Made by a program: the position numbers and the translations under genes. Positions 40,798 through 54,656 of a stretch of DNA of 64,000 nucleotides are shown piece after piece. The notes under the pieces were generated by a model. That model was not told the DNA's origin. It searched no databases and worked only from the letters and a program-made list of their open reading frames with translations. The stretch is taken from positions 1 through 64,000 of the forward strand of contig CAJBES010000096.1 of the NCBI GenBank assembly GCA_903952145.1, read 5' to 3'. Positions within the stretch are counted from its first letter, which is position 1, and every line of letters begins with the position of its first letter. Origin of the DNA: an uncultured Opitutaceae bacterium. Its GTDB lineage: Bacteria > Verrucomicrobiota > Verrucomicrobiia > Opitutales > Opitutaceae.

Positions 40798-41366
40798 GGG
40801 GCCTTGGTCTTTTCGCGGGTGCATTGCGCCAGTTCCTTAACGGCCTGGTCCACGGAGGTGCGGACTTTTTTCCCCATGCGGTCGATGAAGAGAGTGCCCT
40901 TCAGGTGGTCAAACTCGTGCTGGATGCAGCGCGCCAGCAGGCCGTCGCACGCCAACACATGCGGGATGCCGCATTCGTCCTGGAACTTCACCGTGATGGC
41001 GTCGGGGCGGATGATATCGCCGCGGATACCGGGGAAGGAGAGACAGCCTTCTTCGAAAATATATTCATCGGTGTCCGGTCGCACCGTGAGCACCGGGTTG
41101 ATGAGCGTCAGGGGCATGAAGAGCTCAAGCGGGGGTTTGGCCCCGTCGAGTTCCCAGATGAAATCCATTTCAGCGGCGCGCAGGTCCACCACGAAGAGTT
41201 GCAGGGCGCGGCCGACTTGCTGGGCGGCGAGGCCGATGCCGTGCGCCGCCTGCATGGTGGCGATCATGTTGGCGGCGAACTGGGTGAGCCCGGCGTCGAA
41301 GGCGGTGATTTTTGCGCCTTTCTTGCGCAAAATCGGGTCGTTGTAGTGAACAATCGGCAGGGACAT
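40794..41366 (-). CDS. def: Peptide deformylase
   Basis: GIGLAAQQVG, EEGCLSFPGI, QHEFDHLKGTLFIDRM. Confidence 0.95.
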   Translation of the reverse strand: MSLPIVHYNDPILRKKGAKITAFDAGLTQFAANMIATMQAAHGIGLAAQQVGRALQLFVVDLRAAEMDFIWELDGAKPPLELFMPLTLINPVLTVRPDTDEYIFEEGCLSFPGIRGDIIRPDAITVKFQDECGIPHVLACDGLLARCIQHEFDHLKGTLFIDRMGKKVRTSVDQAVKELAQCTREKTKAP

Positions 41367-41431
41367 CGGTCGGTAAGGCAGGCAAACGTGGATTTGCCTC
41401 CGCGCGTCCGCAATTCAATATTCCTATTTCA

Positions 41432-43090
41432 ATGAGCGCCGCCTCCCGTCCCCGCCGTGCCCGTCGCGCCCTGCTAAGTGCAGGGGCGGGGCTGTTGCTG
41501 GCGGCAGCGGCCTGGATGCTGCCGGTGAATATGAATTCGGTGCCGCCGGCGCTGCTGGGTGCGGCCGGTGCCGGCACCCCATCGGTGACGGAACTCGGCC
41601 GGCAATTGGTGGCGGCGGAAAAGATCGGCCCAGCGGAGCTTGTGCTGACGGCGGCGCAGACGATCGGAGCGCCCGGGGCCTCCGCGCTGGCCGCAGACGT
41701 GGCCGCGCTGGCGGCGCAACAGGCGGAGCTGGTGGCGTGGGGCGGCTGGGATCCCTTCCTCGACCCGCTGTTCAAGCTGCGTGACCGCACAACCCCGGCG
41801 GTGAGTACGCCCGTGCTGACCTTTCTGCTGCCTGAGCAGGCCCGCAGTGTGTTGCGCGGTTACTTGGAAAACTCGCGCTCGTTCGGCGTGCAGGCGCTGC
41901 TGAAGACCCGGCCGCTTACCGCGACCGGCCGCTTCGTGCCGGCGCTGCAGCCGGGCGGCCAGCCGCTCGATGCGGTCATACTGCTCACGGCCCTGCTCTA
42001 CCAGGGGGAGCATCTTTCAGCCGCGCTGCAACGCGAACTGCGCGCACTGGCGGAGACGGCGGTGGCCAACCGCCAGCTCGGGGAGCTTGAGCCGTTTTTC
42101 ATGGACCTGCTTTCGCTGGGCCGGCGCTTGAATTGGGTGCAACTCAGTGAGTTGCTGCGTCGCACCCAGGACGCGAAGACCGTGGGCGAATTTGCCCACC
42201 TTGCGCGCGTCGCGCCGGACCAGCTCGCCCTGATCTATACGGCGGCGCTGGCCTCGGATTCGGCCGATCGCGTCGCGGCCTACCTCATCCAATACGGCAC
42301 CACCGGCCTCGGGGACCTGCGGCTGGCGCTGACGCACGGGCAGGGCGCGGTGCGGCTGCTCTTGCTGCGGCAGGTGCCGGTCAACCGCGAGGCGGGTCCG
42401 ACCATCGGGGGCACCGCGACGCTCGCATTGTTGCACCCGCAGGCAACCCTCTGGCTGAAATACCTCGCCTACCTGCTGGGCGCCTACCTGGTTTTCCGCG
42501 GCCTCGACCGTTGGCTCATCCCGCCGGCCGAGCGCGTTGCGCTGGCCCTGCCGCGGGCCAAGAGCGGCGTGCTGGCCTGCCTCTTCGCCGCCCTGCTGGT
42601 GCTCGCCACCGAGCCCTTCCTGCTGAAGGCCGCGCCCCCCTCCGAATTCAAGGCCCGGCTCGTGCTGCCGGTGCTGGTGAACACCGCCGAATCTCCAACT
42701 CCCGCAACCAACCAGACTCCTCCCCACATGGACACTTCCACCATCCTCTCCATCGGCTTCTTTGCCGCGCTCCAGATCGCGATGTATCTCATCTGCCTCG
42801 CCAAGATCCGCGAGGTCGCCCTCCAACCCGTGCCACCCCTCGTGAAACTCAAGCTCATGGAGAACGAGGAGAACCTCTTCGATGGCGGGCTCTATGTAGG
42901 CATCGGCGGCACGGCCGCCGCGCTGGTGATGCAGGTGCTCGGCTTTATCGAGCCCAACCTGCTCGCGGCGTATTCCTCCAACCTCTTTGGCATCACCTGC
43001 GTCGCGCTGGTGAAGATCCGCCACGTGCGTCCCTACAAGTGCCGGCTGATCCTCGACAGTCTGGCCGAGTCCGAACCCGCCACCCGATGA
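41432..43090 (+). CDS. Multi-TM hypothetical protein (possible two-domain fusion)
   Basis: Long ORF, TM helices at N-, mid- and C-terminal regions; Pro/Thr-rich linker before MDTSTILSIGFFAALQIAMYLICL. Confidence 0.7.
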   Translation: MSAASRPRRARRALLSAGAGLLLAAAAWMLPVNMNSVPPALLGAAGAGTPSVTELGRQLVAAEKIGPAELVLTAAQTIGAPGASALAADVAALAAQQAELVAWGGWDPFLDPLFKLRDRTTPAVSTPVLTFLLPEQARSVLRGYLENSRSFGVQALLKTRPLTATGRFVPALQPGGQPLDAVILLTALLYQGEHLSAALQRELRALAETAVANRQLGELEPFFMDLLSLGRRLNWVQLSELLRRTQDAKTVGEFAHLARVAPDQLALIYTAALASDSADRVAAYLIQYGTTGLGDLRLALTHGQGAVRLLLLRQVPVNREAGPTIGGTATLALLHPQATLWLKYLAYLLGAYLVFRGLDRWLIPPAERVALALPRAKSGVLACLFAALLVLATEPFLLKAAPPSEFKARLVLPVLVNTAESPTPATNQTPPHMDTSTILSIGFFAALQIAMYLICLAKIREVALQPVPPLVKLKLMENEENLFDGGLYVGIGGTAAALVMQVLGFIEPNLLAAYSSNLFGITCVALVKIRHVRPYKCRLILDSLAESEPATR

Positions 43091-44478
43091 ACAAGACGCT
43101 TCTGCTCATCATCTGTGATTTTCTGCTGCTCAACCTGCTCGCTTTGACCCGGTGGGAAATCGCGGAGCCGGCGTCCGGGAAACAACCGCCGGTGCCCAAG
43201 CTGGCGGCCAATGCCACCACCAAGGACCAGGATCTGGTCGCGGTGATGCAGGCCGCTTTGACGGACGAGCGCGGCACGCGCGACTCGCTGGCGGAGAAAC
43301 TCACCACCACTGAATCCACGCTGGCCGAGCGGGAGCAGAATCTCGCGCAATTACAGACGGATAAAACCCGGCTGGCGACAACGCTGACCGATACACGGCG
43401 CGCGGCCGAGGTGCTCACCCGGCAGGTCACCGCCGCCACGCAGGACGCGACGATGACCAAGGAGCAACTCGTGCGCCTGCAACGCGAGCTGGACGAAAAA
43501 CGCGCCGAGGCGCAGCGCCAGGCCGGGGCCATCGCCAGCCTGGAGCAGCAGCAGGGCGAGGCCCGCCAGAAGATCGAGGGCCTGTCCGTGGCGGTGAAGG
43601 TGGCGGAGCAGGAAAAGGTCATGCTCAAGGAGACTGCCGAGGTCTTCCGGCTGCAGGCCGCCGCGGAGCGGGCCGAGCGCGAGAAAGTGCAGGCCACGAC
43701 GGTGCAACTGGCGCAGGGCGTCGGCGATCTCGCGGAACAATCCGGGGCGCTCACGCGGGAGATCCGCGACCACCGGCCGGTCAACGCCAATGTGCTGTTC
43801 AACGATTTCCTCCACAACCGGGTCAGCACGGCTTTCACGGCCCACCGCAAATCCTTTCTCGGTCCGATCACGCGCACGAAGGAGGCGCGCACCGTGTTCA
43901 TCACCGACGGGGCGCAGATCTATGCCCTCCTGCACATCGATGACACCCCATTCTCCCTGCACGAAAACGGTGCGGATTGGGAGAAGCTGACGGCGGAGTT
44001 CTCGCGGCCGCCCAACTACCGCACGGCGGCGGAGCGGCTGGACTTTCTCGCGCTCGACCCGCGCGTGGTGGTGCTGCCAGTGAGTGCCGAGCAGGCGGCG
44101 GCCCTGGGGGTCAAGGTCTACCAGACCGCGCTGGAGCCGTTCAAATTTTCCGAGGCGGTGCTCATCAGCGGCGGTGGCACCGGCTACGGCTCGGTGACCT
44201 TCAAGCTTGATGCCGCGCAGCCCGGCTATGTGAGCGTGGACAACCGGCTCGTGACGCGGCTGTTTGGCGAATTTGCGCCGTCGCGCGGCGATCTGGTTTT
44301 CAGCAAAACCGGTGAGTTGCTCGGCATCATGGTCAGCAGCGGCTACTGCGTGATCGTGAACAACGTGCTCCCGACGAAAAGCCTCCGCACGGGTGATGAC
44401 GTGAAAGCCCAGCAAACCGGCCAAATCCTCGACGAGCTCGCCGCGCGCTACCGCAGCCTGCCCTTCAAGGTGCAGTGA
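43087..44478 (+). CDS. TM-anchored coiled-coil protein with C-terminal degenerate trypsin-like domain
   Basis: MNKTLLLIICDFLLLNLLALTRW anchor, long coiled coil, C-terminal SRGDLVFSKTGELLGIMVSSGYCVIV; ATGA overlap with upstream gene. Confidence 0.72.
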   Translation: MNKTLLLIICDFLLLNLLALTRWEIAEPASGKQPPVPKLAANATTKDQDLVAVMQAALTDERGTRDSLAEKLTTTESTLAEREQNLAQLQTDKTRLATTLTDTRRAAEVLTRQVTAATQDATMTKEQLVRLQRELDEKRAEAQRQAGAIASLEQQQGEARQKIEGLSVAVKVAEQEKVMLKETAEVFRLQAAAERAEREKVQATTVQLAQGVGDLAEQSGALTREIRDHRPVNANVLFNDFLHNRVSTAFTAHRKSFLGPITRTKEARTVFITDGAQIYALLHIDDTPFSLHENGADWEKLTAEFSRPPNYRTAAERLDFLALDPRVVVLPVSAEQAAALGVKVYQTALEPFKFSEAVLISGGGTGYGSVTFKLDAAQPGYVSVDNRLVTRLFGEFAPSRGDLVFSKTGELLGIMVSSGYCVIVNNVLPTKSLRTGDDVKAQQTGQILDELAARYRSLPFKVQ

Positions 44479-44560
44479 GCGGCGGACTGCGCGGTGCGGC
44501 CCGGCCCCGAGGTCCGGGATTGTCATCGGAGGCGGGACGTCGGAAGGTGGCGGCTAATCC

Positions 44561-45757
44561 ATGGCAGCGCGGAAACCTAACATCTTGTGGATCGTGACCA
44601 CGCAGTGGCGGGCGCAGGCGTGCGGCTATGCGGGGGATGCGAATGCACGCACGCCGGCACTGGATGAACTGGCGGCGCAGAGTGTGAACCATGCGCAGGC
44701 GGTGACGCCGCATCCCTTCGGTCCCTTCGCGCGGGCGGCGATGCTCACCGGGGTGCCCTCGCCACAGAACGGGGTGTGCGACTATTTCGATCCGTTGCCG
44801 GACGGGGCGCGCACGATCGCGCATGAGCTGGAGGGGCGCGGCTATGCGACGGCGTTTTTCGGCAAGTGGCATCTGGCGCGCCGCGATCCGGCGGCGCCAC
44901 CGGTCGGAGAGGCTCACGCGCGCATGATCGTGCCCCCCGCGGCCCGCGGCGGATTTGGTTTATGGGAGGGATTCGAGGGCGGGTTTTTGCTGAACGACCC
45001 GTGGCTGCAGGGCACGCGCCTGTCGGAACCGGTGGCGGTGCGCGGCTACCAAAGCGACGTGCTCTGCGAACGCGCGGCGGGGTGGATGGCGGATGCGGGC
45101 AACCGGCAACCGGAGCACTGGTTTTGCATGGTGAGCCTGGAGGCGCCACATCCGCCCTATGACGCACCGGCGGCGGGCGTGGCGCGGCGGGCGGTGGAGC
45201 TGGCGGCCAATGTGCCGGTCGCGGCCACCGGGCAGGCGCGGCGTGAACTGGCGGGTTATTATGCGCACATCGCGGCGACAGACCGCGCCATCGGGCGGCT
45301 CGTGGCGCAAGCGGACGGTGACACCATCGTCGTCTTCACCAGCGTGCACGGCGACATGCACGGTGCGCACGGGCTTTTCCGCAAGGGCTGGCCGCATGAG
45401 GAAAGTGTGCGTGTGCCGTTGCTGGTGCGTCACCCCCGGGAGCTGCCGCGGCGGGACGATGCGCCGGTTTCACTGCTCGACTTGCAGGCAATGACGCTGG
45501 CGTGGGCGGAAGGAAACCTCTGGCGTTGCGCACGGGCGGCGGCAGCGATTTCGATGCCGAGTGTGGTGCGGTGGCCGCACCAGTGCGACCGCGTGTGGCA
45601 TGGCTGGCGCACACCAGGGCGCAAGCTCGTGCTGGGCGATGACGGCGCGACCTGGCTGTTTTTCGATCTGGAGGCGGATCCGCTGGAGAGGCACAATCTG
45701 GCGACGGATCCGGCGAGGGCGGGGGAGTTGGCAACGCTGAGGCGCAGGCTGGGCTGA
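44561..45757 (+). CDS. Sulfatase-fold protein with non-canonical active site
   Basis: KPNILWIVTTQWRAQACGYAGDANARTPALDELAAQS..., PFGPFARAAMLTGVPSPQNGV, GYATAFFGKWHLARR, VVFTSVHGDMHGAHGLFRKGW, SVRVPLLVRHP. Confidence 0.88.
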   Translation: MAARKPNILWIVTTQWRAQACGYAGDANARTPALDELAAQSVNHAQAVTPHPFGPFARAAMLTGVPSPQNGVCDYFDPLPDGARTIAHELEGRGYATAFFGKWHLARRDPAAPPVGEAHARMIVPPAARGGFGLWEGFEGGFLLNDPWLQGTRLSEPVAVRGYQSDVLCERAAGWMADAGNRQPEHWFCMVSLEAPHPPYDAPAAGVARRAVELAANVPVAATGQARRELAGYYAHIAATDRAIGRLVAQADGDTIVVFTSVHGDMHGAHGLFRKGWPHEESVRVPLLVRHPRELPRRDDAPVSLLDLQAMTLAWAEGNLWRCARAAAAISMPSVVRWPHQCDRVWHGWRTPGRKLVLGDDGATWLFFDLEADPLERHNLATDPARAGELATLRRRLG

Positions 45758-45879
45758 ATCACGCACAAGCCCGCTCCTCCAAAATCGGTCCGCGGGACTG
45801 CATCCTGAAGGACACCAAGCGGCCTTCGGAAAGGCGGACCTGCCACACGCTTACTTCCTCCGGCCGCAGAAAATTGCGC

Positions 45880-49833
<3,954 letters not shown>

Positions 49834-49914
49834 TAAGGTATTTACCCTAGAAATGAGGAGTTTTTGGCGCGGAGCAATCTTGTTTCCGGGAAAGAGTTGC
49901 GCTCTGGAAAGAGG

Positions 49915-52686
49915 TCACGGTGCGGTGAAGGGCGGAGTGGCTAGGAGGTTGGGCGCAACCGGCTGGTCTTTGGCGGGGGGAGTAAAAATGGAACGGAGGA
50001 AATTCGTCGGGCCGATGACGAAGGTCCACTCGGGCTTGTTGAGTTGCCCGGTGAGTTTCACCTCGAGCACGCCCGAGAGCGGGATGAGGACGAGGCCGAC
50101 CACGCTTTTGAGAATGAAGGTGCTTTCCAAAAACGGGAAGACGCGCGCGTGGAAATCGAGCTCCTTGCGGGTGAGCAAGTAGGAGCCGCGGGCGGTGACG
50201 GCGGCGTCGGGCCCGGTGAGATTCACATGAGGAAAGACGAGTGAGTCGCGTTCGACCTTGAAGTCGGTCTGCAAGGTGTCGAAACGGAGGGCGGTGAAAT
50301 TGAGCAGCTCGGAGAGGAGACCGAGGAGCCGGACCCGACCGAGACCCTGGCCCCTGAGGTCGGCGCGGCCGGTCCCAACGAAACTGCGGGGATCGGCGGT
50401 GTCACCCTCGGCGCTGACATCCAGCGCCATGCGCACCTGGGCGGTGCGCTCGATGTAGGCGCTGTTCGCGGCGGGGGGGGCGCCGCGGCGCAGGGCGAAG
50501 AAAGCCTCCACTGCGGTGGCCGCGTCACGCAGGGAAGCCTCGCGGAGCGACAGCGTGAAACCCAGCCGCCGGCGGTCCTCGGGCCCGGTGAGGCGGATGC
50601 TGCCGGTGACCGTGCCGCCGGCGAAACCGGCCTCAAGCGGCGAGATACGCAGTTCGTCGTCGTCAAGCACGGCGTTGAAGTCGAGATGCTGCAGGGGGAA
50701 ATCGTGGAAGGAGAAGGCGCCGGAGCCGCGGCCCTCGATGTGGATCCGGCGGTGCGCGCCCTGCGGGGCGGCGGGGCCGTCGATGCGGCCGCGGGCCCGC
50801 ACGCTGGGCGGGGCGGCAAAGACGAAGGGCTGGAGCATCACGCGCACTTCCGGGCTGACCAGACCTGCGGCGGCGGGCAGTTCAAGGGTGGAATCAAAAT
50901 CAAACGTCAGACTCTCCAAGGCGGATCCCACCGGGGCCACGCGCCGCGTGAAATTGCCGCGCGCTGCGCCGCCACCACGGGTCGCAAACGCCTCGAGCAC
51001 ATCGTAGAAGTGCGGCCGGATGAACAGGCGCGCAATGACGTGGTCGAGCGCGATGCTGTTGATGACGGGCTGCACGCAGTCCGCAAAAACAAAGACAGTC
51101 GTTTCCGGCCCATGCCCCAACCGCCCGCGGATGTCCACATCCGCCACGGGCGCGGCCTGGGTAAAGTCAAAATGCTCCCAGAACTTCGGCCACCACTCGC
51201 GGAACCAGCCACTGATAACGGGCGGGTGCAGCCGGCCCGATAGGAGGAAGCGGAATTCGCGCGAAGCAAACACCTGCTCGAAGCTGCCGCGCGCGAAATT
51301 ATCGCCGATGAACGCGACGGCCTCGGTGGCGAGGAAACGTCGCCCGTCAAACTCGATGTGACCGGCGAAGGCGTCCATCGGCACATGGTAGGCCGTGGCA
51401 TCAGCGCCGGCGATGTAGCCGGCGAGGCGGGCGAATTTCCAGCCGGGGGTGAAGCTGACCTCAAGGTCGAAGCTGGGGGCGGACCTGAAATCGATGAACG
51501 AGCGGAGGCCAAGCCCGAGCCGCTGGCCGAGCGGCACGAGCAAGCCGGGGGCGAAGCGGCCGGCGGCACGGAAACGGGCGCTCTGCTCCGCGGCATTGAA
51601 CGTGCCTGCCAGCACAAGGGGCTCGCCGAGCACACGCGTGGTGAGCTCGGCCTGGAGCGCGGGGAGCGGGCCGGCGGCTCTCAGTGCGCAGGGGCCGGTG
51701 ACGAGGCCGGGGGCGGAAACGCCGGTCGCCGTGACCTCGGCCTGCAGGAAATCAAACCGGCGCAGGTCGGGTTGCAGGCGGCCGCGGATGAGGGCACGCA
51801 CACCGGTGGCACCCGACTCCGGGGCAAGCTTCACCGAGCCGGCGGTGACGTGGAGACTGGCGATGCTGGGAGTGTCGCCGAACAACGGCAGGCGCGTGGC
51901 GACGCGCACCCGGGCGGCTTCGAGCGGCAGCGGCGCGACAAGTTTCAGGCTGGCGGCGAGCAGTTCGACCTCGACGAGGGCGCCGTGCGTGGCGGAGGGA
52001 GTGAGCACGAGGTCCACGGTGGGTGCTTCAAGGACGACGAGCCGGTTGGAGAGCTCGATGAAATGGCGGCAGATGGCGGGATAATTGCGCGCCAGCAGTG
52101 CGGGGAGGGACAGCAACTCGCCGCGGTCACGGTGCAGGGGTGTGGTTTGAAAGGCGCCACGCGCCGTGACCTTGAGCGTCGACAGCCGGCCGGCGAGTTG
52201 CGGGAGGGTGAAAACGCGCGGGCCGGGCACAAGCGTGAAGTCGAGATCGTGCAGCAGCGGCTCGCTGCGCCCGGTGGGCGAGAGCATCGCAGGCACCTGG
52301 AGACTGGCGCCGGACACCTGCAGTTCACGCGGTTCGAACCGGCCCAGCAGGAGCGCCCAGAGATCGAGGGTGATGTAAACCGAATGCGCGGTGACCACGG
52401 GATCGGTGAAGGCGGGGAGCGTGAGCCGGACCTGTTCGATGAGCACGTGGCCGGCGGGATCGAAGCTGGCGCGGCCGAACTCCACCCGCGCACCGGAGAC
52501 TGCGAGCCGCTCCTCAAGACTGCGGAGCACGAAGCCGGGGAGCGCAAGTTCGCGGGAGCTGGCAATGAAGATTTGAAAGGCAAGCAGGATGGCCAGCGCG
52601 AGCCAGAGGGACCACAGGCAGAACGAGGCGAGGCAGGCGGTGCAAAAGCGCGTGCCCTGCCAGCAGAGTTTCAGCCAAGGTTGCAT
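49915..52686 (-). CDS. Large AsmA-like protein (923 aa)
   Basis: N-terminal TM followed by long repetitive beta-rich sequence; C-terminal FKVERDSLVFPHVNLTGPDAAVTARGSYLLTRKELDFHARVFPFLESTF typical of AsmA-like C-termini. Confidence 0.7.
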   Translation of the reverse strand: MQPWLKLCWQGTRFCTACLASFCLWSLWLALAILLAFQIFIASSRELALPGFVLRSLEERLAVSGARVEFGRASFDPAGHVLIEQVRLTLPAFTDPVVTAHSVYITLDLWALLLGRFEPRELQVSGASLQVPAMLSPTGRSEPLLHDLDFTLVPGPRVFTLPQLAGRLSTLKVTARGAFQTTPLHRDRGELLSLPALLARNYPAICRHFIELSNRLVVLEAPTVDLVLTPSATHGALVEVELLAASLKLVAPLPLEAARVRVATRLPLFGDTPSIASLHVTAGSVKLAPESGATGVRALIRGRLQPDLRRFDFLQAEVTATGVSAPGLVTGPCALRAAGPLPALQAELTTRVLGEPLVLAGTFNAAEQSARFRAAGRFAPGLLVPLGQRLGLGLRSFIDFRSAPSFDLEVSFTPGWKFARLAGYIAGADATAYHVPMDAFAGHIEFDGRRFLATEAVAFIGDNFARGSFEQVFASREFRFLLSGRLHPPVISGWFREWWPKFWEHFDFTQAAPVADVDIRGRLGHGPETTVFVFADCVQPVINSIALDHVIARLFIRPHFYDVLEAFATRGGGAARGNFTRRVAPVGSALESLTFDFDSTLELPAAAGLVSPEVRVMLQPFVFAAPPSVRARGRIDGPAAPQGAHRRIHIEGRGSGAFSFHDFPLQHLDFNAVLDDDELRISPLEAGFAGGTVTGSIRLTGPEDRRRLGFTLSLREASLRDAATAVEAFFALRRGAPPAANSAYIERTAQVRMALDVSAEGDTADPRSFVGTGRADLRGQGLGRVRLLGLLSELLNFTALRFDTLQTDFKVERDSLVFPHVNLTGPDAAVTARGSYLLTRKELDFHARVFPFLESTFILKSVVGLVLIPLSGVLEVKLTGQLNKPEWTFVIGPTNFLRSIFTPPAKDQPVAPNLLATPPFTAP

Positions 52687-52704
52687 GGCGAGGCCGGCGG
52701 CGCG

Positions 52705-54645
52705 TCAGACTTTGGGGGTGGCTGCGGCGGGCGGCGGGGTGACCGTCGCAGGCGGCGGGGGAGGACCGGGATCGCGCTTCGCGTAAGTGACGTTCCAGAG
52801 GGCATCGAGCAGCGGTTGCTCAAGTTCGAAGAGGGCGGCGTATTTTTCCGAGCCGGCGATCTGCAGGTTGCCACCAACGCGCTCGGTGAAGAGCAGGGTT
52901 TCGGTTTCGGTCTGCTCGCCAGTGCCGGCCGGGAGGGCCACGGTAAGCTCGAGGCGATAGCGCCAGGGGCGCTCCTCGCCGCCGGCGGGAACCTTGTCGG
53001 CGAACCCGTCTTGGACAAAGCGCCGGGCGCGGAGTGTGCGCAGCTGCGCGGCGAGGGCGTGCAGCGGTGTGCCGGCAGGTTCGTTCACGAGGGCTTGATC
53101 AGCGACGACGGTGCCGTCCTGCAGATCGGTGATTTTCAGGACGGTGAGGCGGGCGGCGGTGGGGAACTCGCGGAGGAGGCGCTCGCGGTAGGCGAGGGGC
53201 GAGACGGCGGTTGCGGCGAGGATGGCGGGGTCCACGGCGTAGATGAAGCGCTCGTCGGCGAGACGGGCGTAGGCGCGGCCGTCTCGCGGGGTGGTGACAC
53301 CGATCTGAAGCCGAAGCGTGCTGGTGGTGTTACGGGCGGCGAGAGTGAGTGTGACCTCGCGCTCGGGCTGGTTGAAGCCCCAGTTCTCCAAGTCAGCGTC
53401 GGCCGGGGCGTCGCTTTGGAATTTCAGTGCGGCGAGGCGGGAGAGCTGGTCGATGAGGCGCTGCACGGTGCCGAGGTCGGCGGGCTGGGTCGGCGGGCCC
53501 TGGGTGGCGTCGCGCCGGGCGATCTGCCAGGGGGCCTCACCGCCGGTGGCGCTGTCGAGGCGTTGCAGGACGAACTCAGGCTGGTTGGGAGCGGCCAGGG
53601 TGAGGCCGGTGACGGCGGTGGGGTCAAAATCAAGGATGCGGGTTTCGCGGAGGACTTCCTGGGCGTTGCGCAGTGCGTCGAGAAGGTTGGCGGGGATGGC
53701 GACAGTGAAGACGGCGGACTTGCCTTCGATGGCGGCGGTGAACTCGATGTCGGGTCGTGAGTTGGCGTCGGCGCCGCTGCCGCTGGCAGCTTCAGCGATC
53801 GCGGTGGTGCCAAGTTCGGCCCCGAGGATGAGGGTCTCACGGCGGTTGTTGCCCTCCAGGGTGATGCGGAGGGTGTGAGCGGCGCCGGGGAGGGGCTCAC
53901 TGTTCGCTGCGGTGAAGGCGCGGACGCGGAGCGTATTGAGGGCATTGATGGCGAGTTCGGTGGCGGTCTTGTTGGCGCGGGCGATGATGGGCGCTTCGAA
54001 GGTCCACCGGCTGGCCTCACGGCGGAGCCGCACGCGGAGGTTGGCGGAATTCTGGAGGGTGAGGGAGCGGGCCTCGAAGACGGGGATGGTGAAGAGTGTG
54101 TCGGCGCGCAGTTCCTCGGCCTTGAGGGCGAGGCTGCGGGCGAGGCTTTGGCTGACCACATGCACCCGGGTGCCATCGGGCGAGAGCACATAGAGGCGGT
54201 TGCCGACCTTGGTTTCGTCGCCGAGGCGGAGGGTGACGGGAGCGGCGGCACCATCGCCGGAGGTGAAAGTGACACTGAGCCGAGGTGCGGCGAGGCCGTA
54301 GTCGGTGAGCGACTGGCCGTTTTTCTCCAGATCGCGGACGGTGAAACTGGTCTCATGCTCAAGGAACTGGAGTTCGTTGACGATGCGGCTGACCGCATGC
54401 GGGTTGGCGGGCCAGTCGATGGGCTCGGTGAGAGACCAGCTGTCACCGGTGCGCCGGAGGCTGAGGGCGGGGAGGCCGGGGCCGGCGATGAGCAAAGTGC
54501 GGAGGTCGGCGGTCTCGGGGCCGAGGACGCGGCGGCGGGCCTCAAGGGAGGCGCGCTCGGTGCGCCAGCCGCGCTCGAACATGAAGATGAAGAAGAAGAG
54601 CGCGACGTTGAGAAAGACGAGGACGAGTGTGACTTTGGTGCGCAT
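52705..54645 (-). CDS. DUF4340 domain-containing protein
   Basis: TM anchor, LTEPIDWPANPHAVSRIVNELQFLEHETSF..., repeated DUF4340-like units; adjacent to the GldG-like gene. Confidence 0.82.
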   Translation of the reverse strand: MRTKVTLVLVFLNVALFFFIFMFERGWRTERASLEARRRVLGPETADLRTLLIAGPGLPALSLRRTGDSWSLTEPIDWPANPHAVSRIVNELQFLEHETSFTVRDLEKNGQSLTDYGLAAPRLSVTFTSGDGAAAPVTLRLGDETKVGNRLYVLSPDGTRVHVVSQSLARSLALKAEELRADTLFTIPVFEARSLTLQNSANLRVRLRREASRWTFEAPIIARANKTATELAINALNTLRVRAFTAANSEPLPGAAHTLRITLEGNNRRETLILGAELGTTAIAEAASGSGADANSRPDIEFTAAIEGKSAVFTVAIPANLLDALRNAQEVLRETRILDFDPTAVTGLTLAAPNQPEFVLQRLDSATGGEAPWQIARRDATQGPPTQPADLGTVQRLIDQLSRLAALKFQSDAPADADLENWGFNQPEREVTLTLAARNTTSTLRLQIGVTTPRDGRAYARLADERFIYAVDPAILAATAVSPLAYRERLLREFPTAARLTVLKITDLQDGTVVADQALVNEPAGTPLHALAAQLRTLRARRFVQDGFADKVPAGGEERPWRYRLELTVALPAGTGEQTETETLLFTERVGGNLQIAGSEKYAALFELEQPLLDALWNVTYAKRDPGPPPPPATVTPPPAAATPKV

Positions 54646-54656
54646 GGCAGGGGGGG

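Noticed and set aside
51358-53760. 800-aa + strand ORF
   Set aside because: Antisense to the AsmA-like and DUF4340 genes; no domain logic.
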